Assembly (NCBI GenBank): GCA_963709875.1
Contig: CAVPYB010000004.1
Coordinates: forward strand, 61,538-125,537
Origin: JAQBDA01 sp963709875
GTDB lineage: Bacteria > Chloroflexota > Anaerolineae > Anaerolineales > UBA4823
Length of the DNA: 64,000 bases
Direction of reading: 5' to 3'
Shown: piece by piece, positions 18,151-26,473 of the stretch
Layout: each line of letters starts with the position of its first letter
Position numbering within the stretch: position 1 is the stretch's first letter
Notes under the pieces: model-generated
Databases searched by the model: none
Told to the model about the DNA's origin: nothing
Seen by the model: the letters and a program-made list of their open reading frames with translations, nothing else
Made by a program: the position numbers and the translations under genes

Positions 18151-19292
18151 ATTATGTCTCCTCGAGCGCGGCGTATGATGCGTATCCGGTATCGCAGCAA
18201 GAAATCGCTGGCAATCAGACACACCAGGATTATGCCCTGGATCATCTTCGGTATTCCGGAGGGCTGGATCTCTCGCCCTGCTAAGATCAACGCTCCAAAC
18301 AGGATCGATACGATAATCACCGCGAACGGATTCAGTTTTGCCAGCCAGGCGATGATAATACCGGTAAAGCCATACCCAGGTGATATCGCCCCCTGCAAGC
18401 GGTGGACAACCCCGGAGATCTCGGATGCACCCGCCAGACCTGCCAACCCGCCGGAGAGCATCATCACCAGGATGATATTCCTCTTGATATTGATGCCGGC
18501 ATATTCAGCCGCGTGTGGGTTATCGCCGATCAGCCGGATTTCGTAACCCCATTTGCTGCGGTACAGGATAAACCAAACCACGACTGCTGCCAGAACTGCG
18601 ATGATGAATCCCAGGTGGACCGTTAACCCACGGAAGGTTGGGATCTGCTGGGCATAATCCGCAAGTCTGGGCAGCCATGCGCCGCGCGGGAACATCGGGC
18701 TCATCTGGAAACCACCTTCGCTCCAGACACCGAAGATAAAGAAATTGTTCCAGGCTACAGCAATGTAGTTCATCATCAATGTGGTGATGATCTCATTGAC
18801 ATTCAATCGCGCCTTCAGGAAGCCGGGAACAAAACCCCACAACGCTCCACCAGCGAAGCCGGCGATCATCATCAACGGCAGGTACAGCCAGAGAGATGCA
18901 CCTTCGGGCAGAAACCCGGTCAGGACAACTGCGCTGGCACCGAATGCCCCCAGGAAGAATTGACCTTCGGCACCGATATTCCAGAGCTTCATCCGGAATG
19001 CTACCGAACAGGCTAGCCCGACCAGGATGAGTGGGGTGGCTTTGACCAGCGTATCGGAAAAAACCCCCAAATTGCCGAATGATGCTCTGGCGATGTGAGC
19101 GTAGGAGCGGATCGGATCGCCACCTGACTGGACAATGACCAGACCTCCGATGATGAGTGCAACCACGATCGCTCCGAGCGAGACCAAGGGCGGGTACCAG
19201 CGGGGTGGCTCTTTCAGCCGTGGTTCGAAACGAACGCTGAACGGCAGCAAACTGCGCTGTTTGACCTCCGTAGTGGATACATTCTCAGCCAC
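18117..19292 (-). CDS. Nucleoside-type ABC transporter permease 1 (YufP/NupP-like)
   Basis: A 391-residue inner-membrane permease with about ten helices. Conserved parts include ATPLILVGLACSVAFRMKLW, NIGAEGQFFLGAFGA and LNVNEIITTLMMNYIA, typical of this family. Its first four bases... overlap with the ATPase gene is eight bases. The last eleven codons overlap the next permease by 34 bases and read GDIIWTPSLSCKQA, unlike a normal end; in the +1 frame a TAA at 18152-18154 sits one base before the next ATG, so a single extra base near the 3' end is likely. Works with the ATPase and second permease to import nucleosides. Confidence 0.85.
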   Translation of the reverse strand: MAENVSTTEVKQRSLLPFSVRFEPRLKEPPRWYPPLVSLGAIVVALIIGGLVIVQSGGDPIRSYAHIARASFGNLGVFSDTLVKATPLILVGLACSVAFRMKLWNIGAEGQFFLGAFGASAVVLTGFLPEGASLWLYLPLMMIAGFAGGALWGFVPGFLKARLNVNEIITTLMMNYIAVAWNNFFIFGVWSEGGFQMSPMFPRGAWLPRLADYAQQIPTFRGLTVHLGFIIAVLAAVVVWFILYRSKWGYEIRLIGDNPHAAEYAGINIKRNIILVMMLSGGLAGLAGASEISGVVHRLQGAISPGYGFTGIIIAWLAKLNPFAVIIVSILFGALILAGREIQPSGIPKMIQGIILVCLIASDFLLRYRIRIIRRARGDIIWTPSLSCKQA

Positions 19293-20871
19293 GCTTCTCT
19301 CCTTGTAGGATCTCCTCTAAACGGGAACCGATCATCATCAACCCAATTTTTTCTACGTCCCCATCGCTTGTCTCACCCATGATCTGACCTTCGTAGATGA
19401 CCAGGATGCGATCGCTTAAGGTAACCAGTTCCTCAAGCTCTTCTGACACCAGCAAGATTGCAGCTCCCCGCTCTCGCTGTTCCAGCAGCAGGCGCTGAAC
19501 ACCTTCGATCGCTCCCACGTCCAGTCCACGGGTGGGTTGTACGGCGATCATCAGATCGGGTTTGCCAGACGTTTCTCGCGCCAGGATGACACGCTGCAGG
19601 TTGCCTCCAGACAGAAGCCTGGCAGGGGTCTCGACGTTCGGAACGATAATATCGTAGGCTTCTTTTAGCTCTTCAGCGAAGCCGGTCGCAACCCCCATAT
19701 CCAATATCCAGCCGCGAGCAATCGGCGCCGACCGGTACTTCTTCATGATCACGTTATCCGTAATGCTGAGATTGGGCGCTGACCCGACGTGGTGCCGATC
19801 CTCTGGCACATACGCTACTCCGCGCTGGATCGTGTAGCTGGCTGAGCGATTGCTGATCTCCTCACCATTGAACTCGATCTTGCCGCTGGTGCACTTGCGC
19901 AATCCGGTTATCACCTGAGAAAGTTCCCGCTGTCCATTGCCTGCGACACCGGCAAGACCCACAACCTCCCCAGAGCGGATCTGGAAGGAAATCCCACGCA
20001 GTGCGGGCAGTCCTTTATCGTTCTCAGCGTGCACACCGTCAAGCGAAAGCACCACCTTACCTGCCGCTTTCTCCTTCTTCTCTAGCCGGAATAGCACTTC
20101 CCTACCTACCATCAGCTGGGCAAGGTCATCCCGGCTGAGTCCATGGGCATTTATTCCAGAGGCTGTTGCGACGCCCTTGCGCAGGACTGTGATGCGATCC
20201 GCAATTTCCGAGACTTCCTGCAGCTTATGGCTGATAAAGATGATCGATTTTCCCTCAGCGACCATTGCCCGCAGCGTCGTAAACAGGGTCTCGATTTCCT
20301 GGGGTGCAAGCACCGCGGTTGGCTCGTCCATGATCAATACTTCTGCGCCGCGATACAGCATCTTCAATATCTCTACTCGCTGCTGCTCACCTACAGAGAT
20401 CTGCCAGATTTTGGCTGCAGGGTCTATTTTCATGCCATAGTGCTGCCCAAACTCTGCCATCCGGCGGTGATACTCATTGAGCCGCATGCGGAAGCGCGGC
20501 TCATCCAACCCGAGCAATATGTTTTCGGTAACCGTCTGAGACGGCACCAGCATGAAGTGCTGGTGTACCATACCGATCCCTTCATTGATCGCATGTTTGG
20601 GAGAGGAAAGGGTCACAGGCTTTCCCTTGATGAGGATCGTGCCTGCATCCTGACGGTAAAGCCCGGCAAGGATATTCATCAGCGTGCTCTTGCCGGCTCC
20701 GTTCTCACCCAGCAACGCGTGGATCTCACCCTGCCGCAGGTCGAAATCCACGTGATCACTGGCAAGCACCCCAGGGAAGCGCTTGACAATGCCGCGCATC
20801 TCGACCATCAAGGGTATTCCTTCTTGATTGGATTGATCACTGGATGGATTCTCTGACATCATCAAAATCAT
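19285..20871 (-). CDS. Nucleoside-type ABC transporter ATPase (two nucleotide-binding domains; YufO/NupO-like)
   Basis: A 528-residue protein with two ABC domains. Domain 1: Walker A GENGAGKSTLMNILAG, signature ISVGEQQRVEILKML and Walker B VLIMDEPTAVL. Domain 2: degenerate Walker A GVAGNGQREL and signature LLSGGNLQRVILARE, with IAVQPTRGLDVGA for Walker B, as usual for sugar/nucleoside importers of this class. It energises the two permeases downstream. The start region has several candidate ATGs (20871, 20862, 20859) after AAGGAG; the exact one is uncertain. A strong intercistronic hairpin separates it from the BMP gene. Confidence 0.9.
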   Translation of the reverse strand: MILMMSENPSSDQSNQEGIPLMVEMRGIVKRFPGVLASDHVDFDLRQGEIHALLGENGAGKSTLMNILAGLYRQDAGTILIKGKPVTLSSPKHAINEGIGMVHQHFMLVPSQTVTENILLGLDEPRFRMRLNEYHRRMAEFGQHYGMKIDPAAKIWQISVGEQQRVEILKMLYRGAEVLIMDEPTAVLAPQEIETLFTTLRAMVAEGKSIIFISHKLQEVSEIADRITVLRKGVATASGINAHGLSRDDLAQLMVGREVLFRLEKKEKAAGKVVLSLDGVHAENDKGLPALRGISFQIRSGEVVGLAGVAGNGQRELSQVITGLRKCTSGKIEFNGEEISNRSASYTIQRGVAYVPEDRHHVGSAPNLSITDNVIMKKYRSAPIARGWILDMGVATGFAEELKEAYDIIVPNVETPARLLSGGNLQRVILARETSGKPDLMIAVQPTRGLDVGAIEGVQRLLLEQRERGAAILLVSEELEELVTLSDRILVIYEGQIMGETSDGDVEKIGLMMIGSRLEEILQGEKRG

Positions 20872-20969
20872 CTCTCCTTAGCCAGGTAGATGCCAAGATA
20901 TTACACAGTGCTATGAACCGAAAATCATACAGGTGTTGCTTGTTCGAGATTAACTTGTACGAGCTTAGC

Positions 20970-21008
20970 TTGCAGATATGCGGGCGGTAAGCGCCCGCAT
21001 ATCTGCAA
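20970..21008. other. Perfect 17-bp inverted repeat between the BMP gene and the ATPase gene
   Basis: Arms 20970-20986 and 20992-21008 are perfectly complementary, with a five-base loop (GTAAG). The stem contains GATATGCGGGCG. No T-run follows on the minus strand, so it is not a standard terminator; it lies between a highly expressed type of gene (binding protein) and its membrane partners, where such stem-loops usually stabilise the upstream message or cause partial termination. Confidence 0.75.
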
Positions 21009-21090
21009 TTCTATATTGTTAAGCGACCAGGGACTTCGAGCAAACTGAATATGCTCTTTTTAGGCACCCTGATCCAGGGATTGGATACAG

Positions 21091-22362
21091 CTAATTCCCA
21101 GTGTCCGGCAGTTCTGCCGTGATGCCTTCTGCCCACCACTTCATGCAGTACGTGCAGCCAAGACCGAATTCCGGGAATTGGTCCAGGTCCACCTGCTCAA
21201 GGGCCTCCCCTTCGGGGACGATGACATTACCTTGATTGTCATTGATAGGTCCAGAGAAAACGTCGAAGCGGTTGAACTCTCCCTTAAGACTCTTATTCAC
21301 CAGATCTTGCACCTCTGCGACGACTTCCGGAGGCAGCTCGGAGATACCCGATGTAATCGCCTGTCCTTCCATGAATCCATATAGACCTAACGCGCCGGTA
21401 TCCGCATCGAAATAATCCCAGCCCGGTTTGTAGGTTCCGTCGATCACCCGCTGGGTGATATCGGAATACACAGGCCCCCAATTCCAGTAGGGTGCGGTCA
21501 GGCAGCGTTCGACCTTGCAGGACCCAAACCAGTCATAGGTAACGCCCCATTTATCCTTCTCTTGGGCTACGTCAGCAACTGCCGGGGTGTCTGCACCGGT
21601 AAATACAACCTGGGCACCGGCATCGAACAGCGAGGCGGCAGCCTCTTTCTCGATGATCGGGTCGTGCCAGGTGTTGATCCAGCGCACATCCATCGTACAT
21701 TCTGGGCAGGTTCTGCGCATACCTAAGGCGATTGCATTCCCAAGGCGCAGTTCCTCAGGGATGGGGAAGGTTGCCATGTAACCCAGCTTTGGATTGCCAT
21801 CCATCTGTGCCCGTGCACCAGCTAGCATTCCGCCTAGGTACTTCATCACTTCCATCGCTCCGAATAGGTTGCCGAAGTTCGTCTCGTTGGATTTGATGCC
21901 GCTGATATGGATAAACATTACATCCGGGAATTCACCTGCCACAACTTCCATGGGATCCATATAGCCGAAGGATGTCCCAAAGATCAAACTGAAGCCCTTG
22001 CGTGCCAGGCTGCGGAAGATCTGCTCCGAGTCGGCACCTTCGGGCACGTTCTCAACGTAAGCCACATGGGTGTTCGGGACGGTAGCTTGGATATCTTCCA
22101 GCCCTTCGAAGTGCGCCTGGGACCATCCACCATCGTCATGCGGTCCGATCAACACCATAGCTACATTGAATTTTCCATCCTGGATTTCAGGGATCTGGAA
22201 GCCACTCGCCTGTTCCGCAGGTGGTTCTGCTGTAGGAGCCTCGGTCTCAACCGGAGCAGCCTCAGGCGCTTGAGTCGGCGCCGGCTGTGGCTGGCAGGCA
22301 GTCAACATCATCACTAATATGATCAACAGGGCAGTAATGTGCCACAGGGACTTGATTCTCAT
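21091..22362 (-). CDS. BMP-family substrate-binding lipoprotein (nucleoside-binding, PnrA-like)
   Basis: A 423-residue lipoprotein. The signal peptide ends in the lipobox LTAC (MRIKSLWHITALLIILVMML then TAC), followed by a Pro/Ala/Glu linker. The mature part begins FNVAMVLIGPHDDGGWSQAH and contains FSLIFGTSFGYMDP and VVFTGADTPAV, which match the Bmp/PnrA/Med fold. Start 22362 is chosen because AGAGGAG lies eight bases upstream; the longer open frame has no support. Four cysteines in the mature part (RTCPEC, SCKVERC, GCTYC) are unusual for this family. It captures nucleosides outside the membrane and hands them to the permeases encoded downstream. Confidence 0.9.
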   Translation of the reverse strand: MRIKSLWHITALLIILVMMLTACQPQPAPTQAPEAAPVETEAPTAEPPAEQASGFQIPEIQDGKFNVAMVLIGPHDDGGWSQAHFEGLEDIQATVPNTHVAYVENVPEGADSEQIFRSLARKGFSLIFGTSFGYMDPMEVVAGEFPDVMFIHISGIKSNETNFGNLFGAMEVMKYLGGMLAGARAQMDGNPKLGYMATFPIPEELRLGNAIALGMRRTCPECTMDVRWINTWHDPIIEKEAAASLFDAGAQVVFTGADTPAVADVAQEKDKWGVTYDWFGSCKVERCLTAPYWNWGPVYSDITQRVIDGTYKPGWDYFDADTGALGLYGFMEGQAITSGISELPPEVVAEVQDLVNKSLKGEFNRFDVFSGPINDNQGNVIVPEGEALEQVDLDQFPEFGLGCTYCMKWWAEGITAELPDTGN

Positions 22363-22436
22363 TTTGTACTTCTCCTCTTGAGTGAATAGGGTTTGTTGGT
22401 AAACTGAGATCAATATTATCAAGCCGGTGTTATCTG

Positions 22437-22457
22437 CTATCTCACCTCCTTTGCCAT
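22437..22457 (-). other. Leader minigene MAKEVR overlapping an orphan perfect Shine-Dalgarno
   Basis: The coding strand reads ATG, five codons and TAG. Its interior contains AAGGAGGTGA (22451-22442), a full match to the 16S rRNA 3' end, yet no ATG, GTG or TTG follows within 15 bases. It lies in the 5' leader of the BMP gene, about 80 bases before its start. Possibly a relic or a regulatory leader. Confidence 0.3.
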
Positions 22458-22468
22458 GTCTCCACAAT

Positions 22469-22497
22469 CATATAGATAATTATCATCAACAATGCAA
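22469..22497 (-). promoter_or_regulatory. Probable sigma-70 promoter of the BMP/nucleoside importer operon
   Basis: On the minus strand TTGCAT (22497-22492) and TATATG (22474-22469) are separated by 17 bases, which puts the start of transcription about 100 bases before the BMP ATG. The region from 22363 to 22694 contains no other gene; I found no match to the purine riboswitch core in it. Confidence 0.5.
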
Positions 22498-22694
22498 GGA
22501 TACACCTACAAATTGGATCTGTCTAATGTTGTATGAGGTGTTTCCCGCTGACGGTTGTCATTTTAAAGACCAATATCTCGTTATGGGGCAATTCCATAAG
22601 GCAGATAATGATCTAATTATAGACGCTTCTCTCCACTTTTTCAATTAATATCCGCAGTCTCAAAATTACCCATTTCACACACTTACAATAATTA

Positions 22695-22724
22695 GGCGGT
22701 GAGAATTGAACAATTCCCACCGCC
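22695..22724 (-). terminator. Hairpin terminator after the carbamate kinase gene
   Basis: Arms GGCGGTGAGAATTG and CAATTCCCACCGCC pair with one mismatch and a very short loop, 15 bases after the carbamate kinase stop. On the minus strand the stem is followed by TAATTATT, moderately U-rich. It marks the end of the deaminase-carbamate kinase operon. Confidence 0.6.
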
Positions 22725-22739
22725 AATCATGTTAAACGA

Positions 22740-23705
22740 TCAATCCGGCACAATCCATGTGCCGGTTTCACCGCGCAGCGCCCGGCCGATATTCTCAGGA
22801 TTCGTGATGATGGCTTGCTTTCCGCCATTTTCGAGGAACCAAACAATCGCCTGAATCTTGGGAGCCATCGAGCCTTTGGCGAAATGTGTTCCCTCAGCCA
22901 GATATTGCTTGGCTTCTGACACTGTCATCCGGTCGAGCCACCGCTGGTCTGGCTTGCCGAAGTTCAGGGCAACTTTTTCAACAGCCGTCGAGATCAAGAA
23001 CAGGTCCGCTCCGATCAACTGTGCCAGCAGGCTGCTTGCGAAGTCCTTATCGATCACTGCAGCGATCCCGCGCAGCTCCCGTTCGCCAACATCGATCACC
23101 GGAATCCCCCTCCGCCGACAGTGATCACGACAACCCCTGCCGTCGATCAAGGTCTTGACTGCCGGCAGCTCCACGACCTCCTTCGGGAGCGGGGAGGCGA
23201 TTACCCTGCGCCAGCCCCTGCCGGCATCTTCGACTACATTCCAGTCGAGCTCGGATTGGCGCTTTTTAGCGTCGGCTTCATCCATGAAGCCACCGATCGG
23301 CTTGGTAGGCGCCCGGAACGCTGGATCATCCTTATCTACCAGCACTTGAGTTACAACAGTCGCGACCGGTTTGGTGATCCCGCGCCGCAGAAGCTCATTC
23401 TGTAAGGTCTGCTGCAGGGAATAGCCAATCGCTCCCTGGCTGTCTGCCCCACACACATCGACGGGCACCTCGTGCATCCCCTCGACCTTGTGGGCGATCT
23501 CCGACCTGCGCAGGATGAATCCTACCTGAGGTCCATTCCCATGCCCGATGGCAACATCCCAACCAGCTTCGATCATATCGGCGATATGGAAAGTGGTCTC
23601 TTGCGCCGCCTGGTACTGGTCCTCTACCGTCTGGTGTTGCTTATCTTTGATCAGCGAGTTGCCGCCGATCGCTACCACAGCTATCTTCTTGTTTAGATGT
23701 TCCAT
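22740..23705 (-). CDS. Carbamate kinase (with scrambled Gly-rich motif)
   Basis: Makes ATP from carbamoyl phosphate, giving ammonia and CO2. Family motifs: VVAIGGNSLIKD near residue 10, HGNGPQVGFILRR at 55-67, GADSQGAIGYSLQQ, VIDKDFASSLLAQLIGADLF and FAKGSMAPKIQAIVWFLENG. Residues 189-200 read GRGCRDHCRRRG where the family has AG followed by GGGGIPV; reading 23106-23141 in the +1 frame gives GVVVITVGGGG, so an insertion and a deletion that cancel are the simplest explanation (see findings). It is the last gene of the operon after two carbamoyltransferases, from which the carbamoyl phosphate would come by phosphorolysis. Confidence 0.88.
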   Translation of the reverse strand: MEHLNKKIAVVAIGGNSLIKDKQHQTVEDQYQAAQETTFHIADMIEAGWDVAIGHGNGPQVGFILRRSEIAHKVEGMHEVPVDVCGADSQGAIGYSLQQTLQNELLRRGITKPVATVVTQVLVDKDDPAFRAPTKPIGGFMDEADAKKRQSELDWNVVEDAGRGWRRVIASPLPKEVVELPAVKTLIDGRGCRDHCRRRGIPVIDVGERELRGIAAVIDKDFASSLLAQLIGADLFLISTAVEKVALNFGKPDQRWLDRMTVSEAKQYLAEGTHFAKGSMAPKIQAIVWFLENGGKQAIITNPENIGRALRGETGTWIVPD

Positions 23706-23709
23706 CGAC

Positions 23710-24690
23710 TTACCTCATCGTCAGAGCCATGACCGCTTTTTGGGCGTGCATGCGGTTTTCGGCTTCATCATATACAACGGAGTTTGGTCCATCCATGACC
23801 CCATCCGTCACTTCGATGTTGCGGTCTGCCGGGAGGGGATGCATATAGATCGCATCCGGCTTTGCCAGCGCCATCTTGCGCTCATCGGTAATCCAATGCG
23901 CGTATTTCTGGATGATCTTTGCACCTTCATCAGCGTCCGGGGTATGCACCATCGCGCCCCAGGATTTGGCGTAGATGATGTCGGCATCCTTGAATGCTTC
24001 TTCCATATCATCCATCACCTCAAAGCCTGCACCGAACTTACGAGCCTGCTCTTGCGCCATATCCATGATCTCAGGCATCAGCTTGAATTCCGGCGGGTGC
24101 GCCAGGACGACATCCATACCAAAGCGAGGCATTTGCAGGATGAGCGACTGTGGCACAGACATCGGCTTTTGGTAAGAGGCAGCGTAAGCCCATGATACAA
24201 CCATCTTCTTCCGGCGCAGATCACGACCCTTCTTCTCGAAGATCGTCATCAGGTCTGCCAGGCACTGAAAGGGATGGTAGATATCGCACTGCATATTGAG
24301 GATCGGCACACGAGATGCCTTGGCCACAGCATTGAGATAGCCATTCCCCACCCCCCAATCGACGTGCCGGATGGCGATGCCATCGAAATAACGACCGAAG
24401 ATCTCGCCGATCTCTTTCGGTGTATCTCCGTGGGAGATTTGGGTCGTCTTGCTTTCGATGAACGCAGCATGACCGCCCAGCTGCGCCATCCCGGCTTCGA
24501 AGGAACCGCGTGTACGTGTGCTGGAAAAGAAGAACAACATCGCCAGCACCTTGTCTCGCAGGTACGGATGCGCTTCACCGAGGGCACGTTTGCGCTTCAG
24601 GTCGAACGCCACATCCATCACTGTCTCGACTTCTTCCTTGCTGAAATCGAGGTCGCCTATCAAATCTCTTCCGCTCAGATCGGTTTGCAT
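23710..24690 (-). CDS. Carbamoyltransferase, ornithine-carbamoyltransferase superfamily, atypical (YgeW-like role?)
   Basis: A 326-residue protein. The carbamoyl-phosphate site is present as FFSSTRTRGSFEAGMAQLGG. Other expected motifs are altered: HPFQCLADLMTI where catalytic transferases have HPTQ or HPCQ, and MHPLPADR in place of the ornithine-enzyme HCLP, so ornithine is an unlikely partner. It is four bases upstream of carbamate kinase and 14 bases downstream of a second carbamoyltransferase gene. In this setting it probably runs in the catabolic direction, splitting a ureido compound made from a purine or hydantoin to release carbamoyl phosphate. Substrate not determined. Confidence 0.8.
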   Translation of the reverse strand: MQTDLSGRDLIGDLDFSKEEVETVMDVAFDLKRKRALGEAHPYLRDKVLAMLFFFSSTRTRGSFEAGMAQLGGHAAFIESKTTQISHGDTPKEIGEIFGRYFDGIAIRHVDWGVGNGYLNAVAKASRVPILNMQCDIYHPFQCLADLMTIFEKKGRDLRRKKMVVSWAYAASYQKPMSVPQSLILQMPRFGMDVVLAHPPEFKLMPEIMDMAQEQARKFGAGFEVMDDMEEAFKDADIIYAKSWGAMVHTPDADEGAKIIQKYAHWITDERKMALAKPDAIYMHPLPADRNIEVTDGVMDGPNSVVYDEAENRMHAQKAVMALTMR

Positions 24691-24704
24691 GATCTCTTCT
24701 CCAT

Positions 24705-25655
24705 TTATTCCATCGCACCTAAGACCAACGCCAGCAACGCCATGCGCATAACGACCCCGTTGTAAGCCTCCTGCCAGTAGCGCGACCAGCGGGTGATGTC
24801 CACATCCGGGGGGATCTCATCCATGCGGGGCAGAGAATGCAGCAGTATGGCATCCGACTTCGCCTTGCTGCTCAGCAGCTCGCGGGTGATCTTGTAGTTC
24901 GCCGGTGTCATGCCGTGCTCCCCGGCTTCCTGCCTTGCCTGGGTATAATCTGGCTGGACAACCGGCTCCACCAGGATGACATCGGCATCCGCGATCGCCT
25001 GCTCGACATGCTCAACTTCTTTGAAATCAAGGCTGTATTGGTGCAGCTCCGCCTTGAACTCTTCAGTGAGCGACATATCCGGTGGGGAGACGAAAGTGAT
25101 CGGGCAATCGAATTGGGACAAGGCATATCCCAGCGAGTGCATTGTACGCATACGCATATCACCGACCGCCAACCAGCGCAGACCATCAATGCGCCCTTTT
25201 TCGCTCAACACCGTGTACAGGTCAGTCAGGATCTGGGTTGGATGTTCGCCCCAACCATCACCGCCGTTGATGATCGGTACAGAAGCCCATTTTGCTGCTT
25301 CGTGGGGTGCGCCTTGCTGGAAATGACGCATGACGATCACATCGCCGTAAAATTCAAGCATCTTGACAGTATCTTTGATCAACTCCTGATACCAGTCACC
25401 TGCCCGGGTCATCTTCGCATCTGAGAAACCCGTGACATGTCCACCCAGGCGGTGCATCGCCGCCTCATGTGCCAGGCGGGTGCGGGTGCTGGGCTGGTAA
25501 AACGCCGTTACCATGGTTTTCGCTGCCAGAAGATCGCTGTTACTGCGGCTCCTGGCGATCGGTTCGAGCTTCTGCGCCACGTCAAAAACGTGGAAGAATT
25601 CGTTACGCTCGAACTCCTTCAATGATAGGATATCTCGACCTGAGAAACTACGCAT
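24705..25655 (-). CDS. Carbamoyltransferase, aspartate-carbamoyltransferase-like (catabolic context)
   Basis: A 316-residue protein with FYQPSTRTRLAHEAAMHRLG (carbamoyl-phosphate loop), GWGEHPTQILTDLYTVLSEK and LLHSLPRMDEIPPDVD. These are closest to the catalytic chain of aspartate carbamoyltransferase (HPTQ, HPLPRxDEI), so by sequence alone pyrB would be reasonable. However the gene lies in an operon with purine deaminases, a second carbamoyltransferase and carbamate kinase, and no pyrimidine-biosynthesis genes are near. A ureidosuccinate- or other ureido-acid-cleaving role is therefore the alternative. It starts 75 bases after the GntR gene stop. Confidence 0.8.
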   Translation of the reverse strand: MRSFSGRDILSLKEFERNEFFHVFDVAQKLEPIARSRSNSDLLAAKTMVTAFYQPSTRTRLAHEAAMHRLGGHVTGFSDAKMTRAGDWYQELIKDTVKMLEFYGDVIVMRHFQQGAPHEAAKWASVPIINGGDGWGEHPTQILTDLYTVLSEKGRIDGLRWLAVGDMRMRTMHSLGYALSQFDCPITFVSPPDMSLTEEFKAELHQYSLDFKEVEHVEQAIADADVILVEPVVQPDYTQARQEAGEHGMTPANYKITRELLSSKAKSDAILLHSLPRMDEIPPDVDITRWSRYWQEAYNGVVMRMALLALVLGAME

Positions 25656-25730
25656 TTTTCTGCCTCCATATATTGTGAGTATTATGTATTGAACAGTGAC
25701 AGATGGTTAAACACCGGTCACCTGATTCCT

Positions 25731-26459
25731 TTATGATTCCGCACCAACTCTTCGTACCACATGAAAACGGAATACGCCGGGTAAGAAATAGCTGAAAGAA
25801 TGGTCGATCACTTTGCCATTGCTCTCGTATAAATAAGCTTCAAATCTTAGCAGCCCGTCACCCCGCTGGACCCCTAAAGCCCGGGCAAGCTCTGAGCTGG
25901 CGGTTACCGCGCTGATGTCGCATCGCGAGCTCAAGAGGTGGGGGTCGCCACGTCTGATCAACAGGTCCAATACCGACCCGGTGAAGCCTTCATCGAGATC
26001 ATCTGGTGTGAGTATCGTCTCAGGTACATGGTCGACGAGGTAAGACACTGGACGTCCATCCGTGTAGATAACGCGTTTCAACTGTAGTATCAAGATCTCG
26101 GGAGGGGTCTGGAACAAACTGGATTGCTCCTCTGTTGCCGGTAGCGTAGCCACCTGCAGCTCTCCCATATGTACTTCCAGCCCGATCCGTTCGGCCAGTG
26201 TTTCGATACTTTCAAGTAATTCCAGTCCGCTCTCAATCACGTTTGTGGTCTGCATCACATACGTGCCGGCACCTTGCCTCCTGCGTATCAACCCTTGTGT
26301 TTCAAACGCCCGCATCGCTTCTCGCAGAGTCGCCCGGGATACGCCCATATCCTTTGCCAGGGTCGGCTCAGAAGGCAGGCGATCGCCTGGTTTCGTGGCA
26401 GCGATCAATGCGCTTAACTCGATGTGCAGCCTTTTCGAAATAGAAAGATTAGCCGACAT
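25731..26459 (-). CDS. GntR-family transcriptional regulator (HutC/UTRA type)
   Basis: A 242-residue regulator. The winged helix-turn-helix is at about residues 8-70 (LPSEPTLAKDMGVSRATLRE, then GLIRRRQGAGTYV), and the C-terminal part has the UTRA ligand-binding pattern (VIYTDGRPVSYLVDHVPETI, and late HSFSYFLPGVFRFHVVRR). It is encoded in the middle of the operon it probably controls, 14 bases after the adenine deaminase stop. Two palindromes ATTTGTCAGACAAAT and AATTGTCAGACAATT frame the promoter upstream of the first gene and match the general GntR core yGTMNKACr. The effector is probably a purine or ureido intermediate (inference). Confidence 0.87.
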   Translation of the reverse strand: MSANLSISKRLHIELSALIAATKPGDRLPSEPTLAKDMGVSRATLREAMRAFETQGLIRRRQGAGTYVMQTTNVIESGLELLESIETLAERIGLEVHMGELQVATLPATEEQSSLFQTPPEILILQLKRVIYTDGRPVSYLVDHVPETILTPDDLDEGFTGSVLDLLIRRGDPHLLSSRCDISAVTASSELARALGVQRGDGLLRFEAYLYESNGKVIDHSFSYFLPGVFRFHVVRRVGAES

Positions 26460-26473
26460 ATTTCACACCCAGA

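Noticed and set aside
22363..22694. Purine riboswitch upstream of the nucleoside importer
   Set aside because: I looked for the conserved core and three-way junction pattern on the minus strand and did not find it.
24837..25424. Plus-strand 195-codon open frame
   Set aside because: Antisense to the aspartate-type carbamoyltransferase gene; same for 23548-24195 and 16243-16854 over other recognised genes.
24705..25655. Assigning pyrB outright
   Set aside because: Motifs are aspartate-transferase-like, but the operon is catabolic and no other pyr gene is near; the name was left off.
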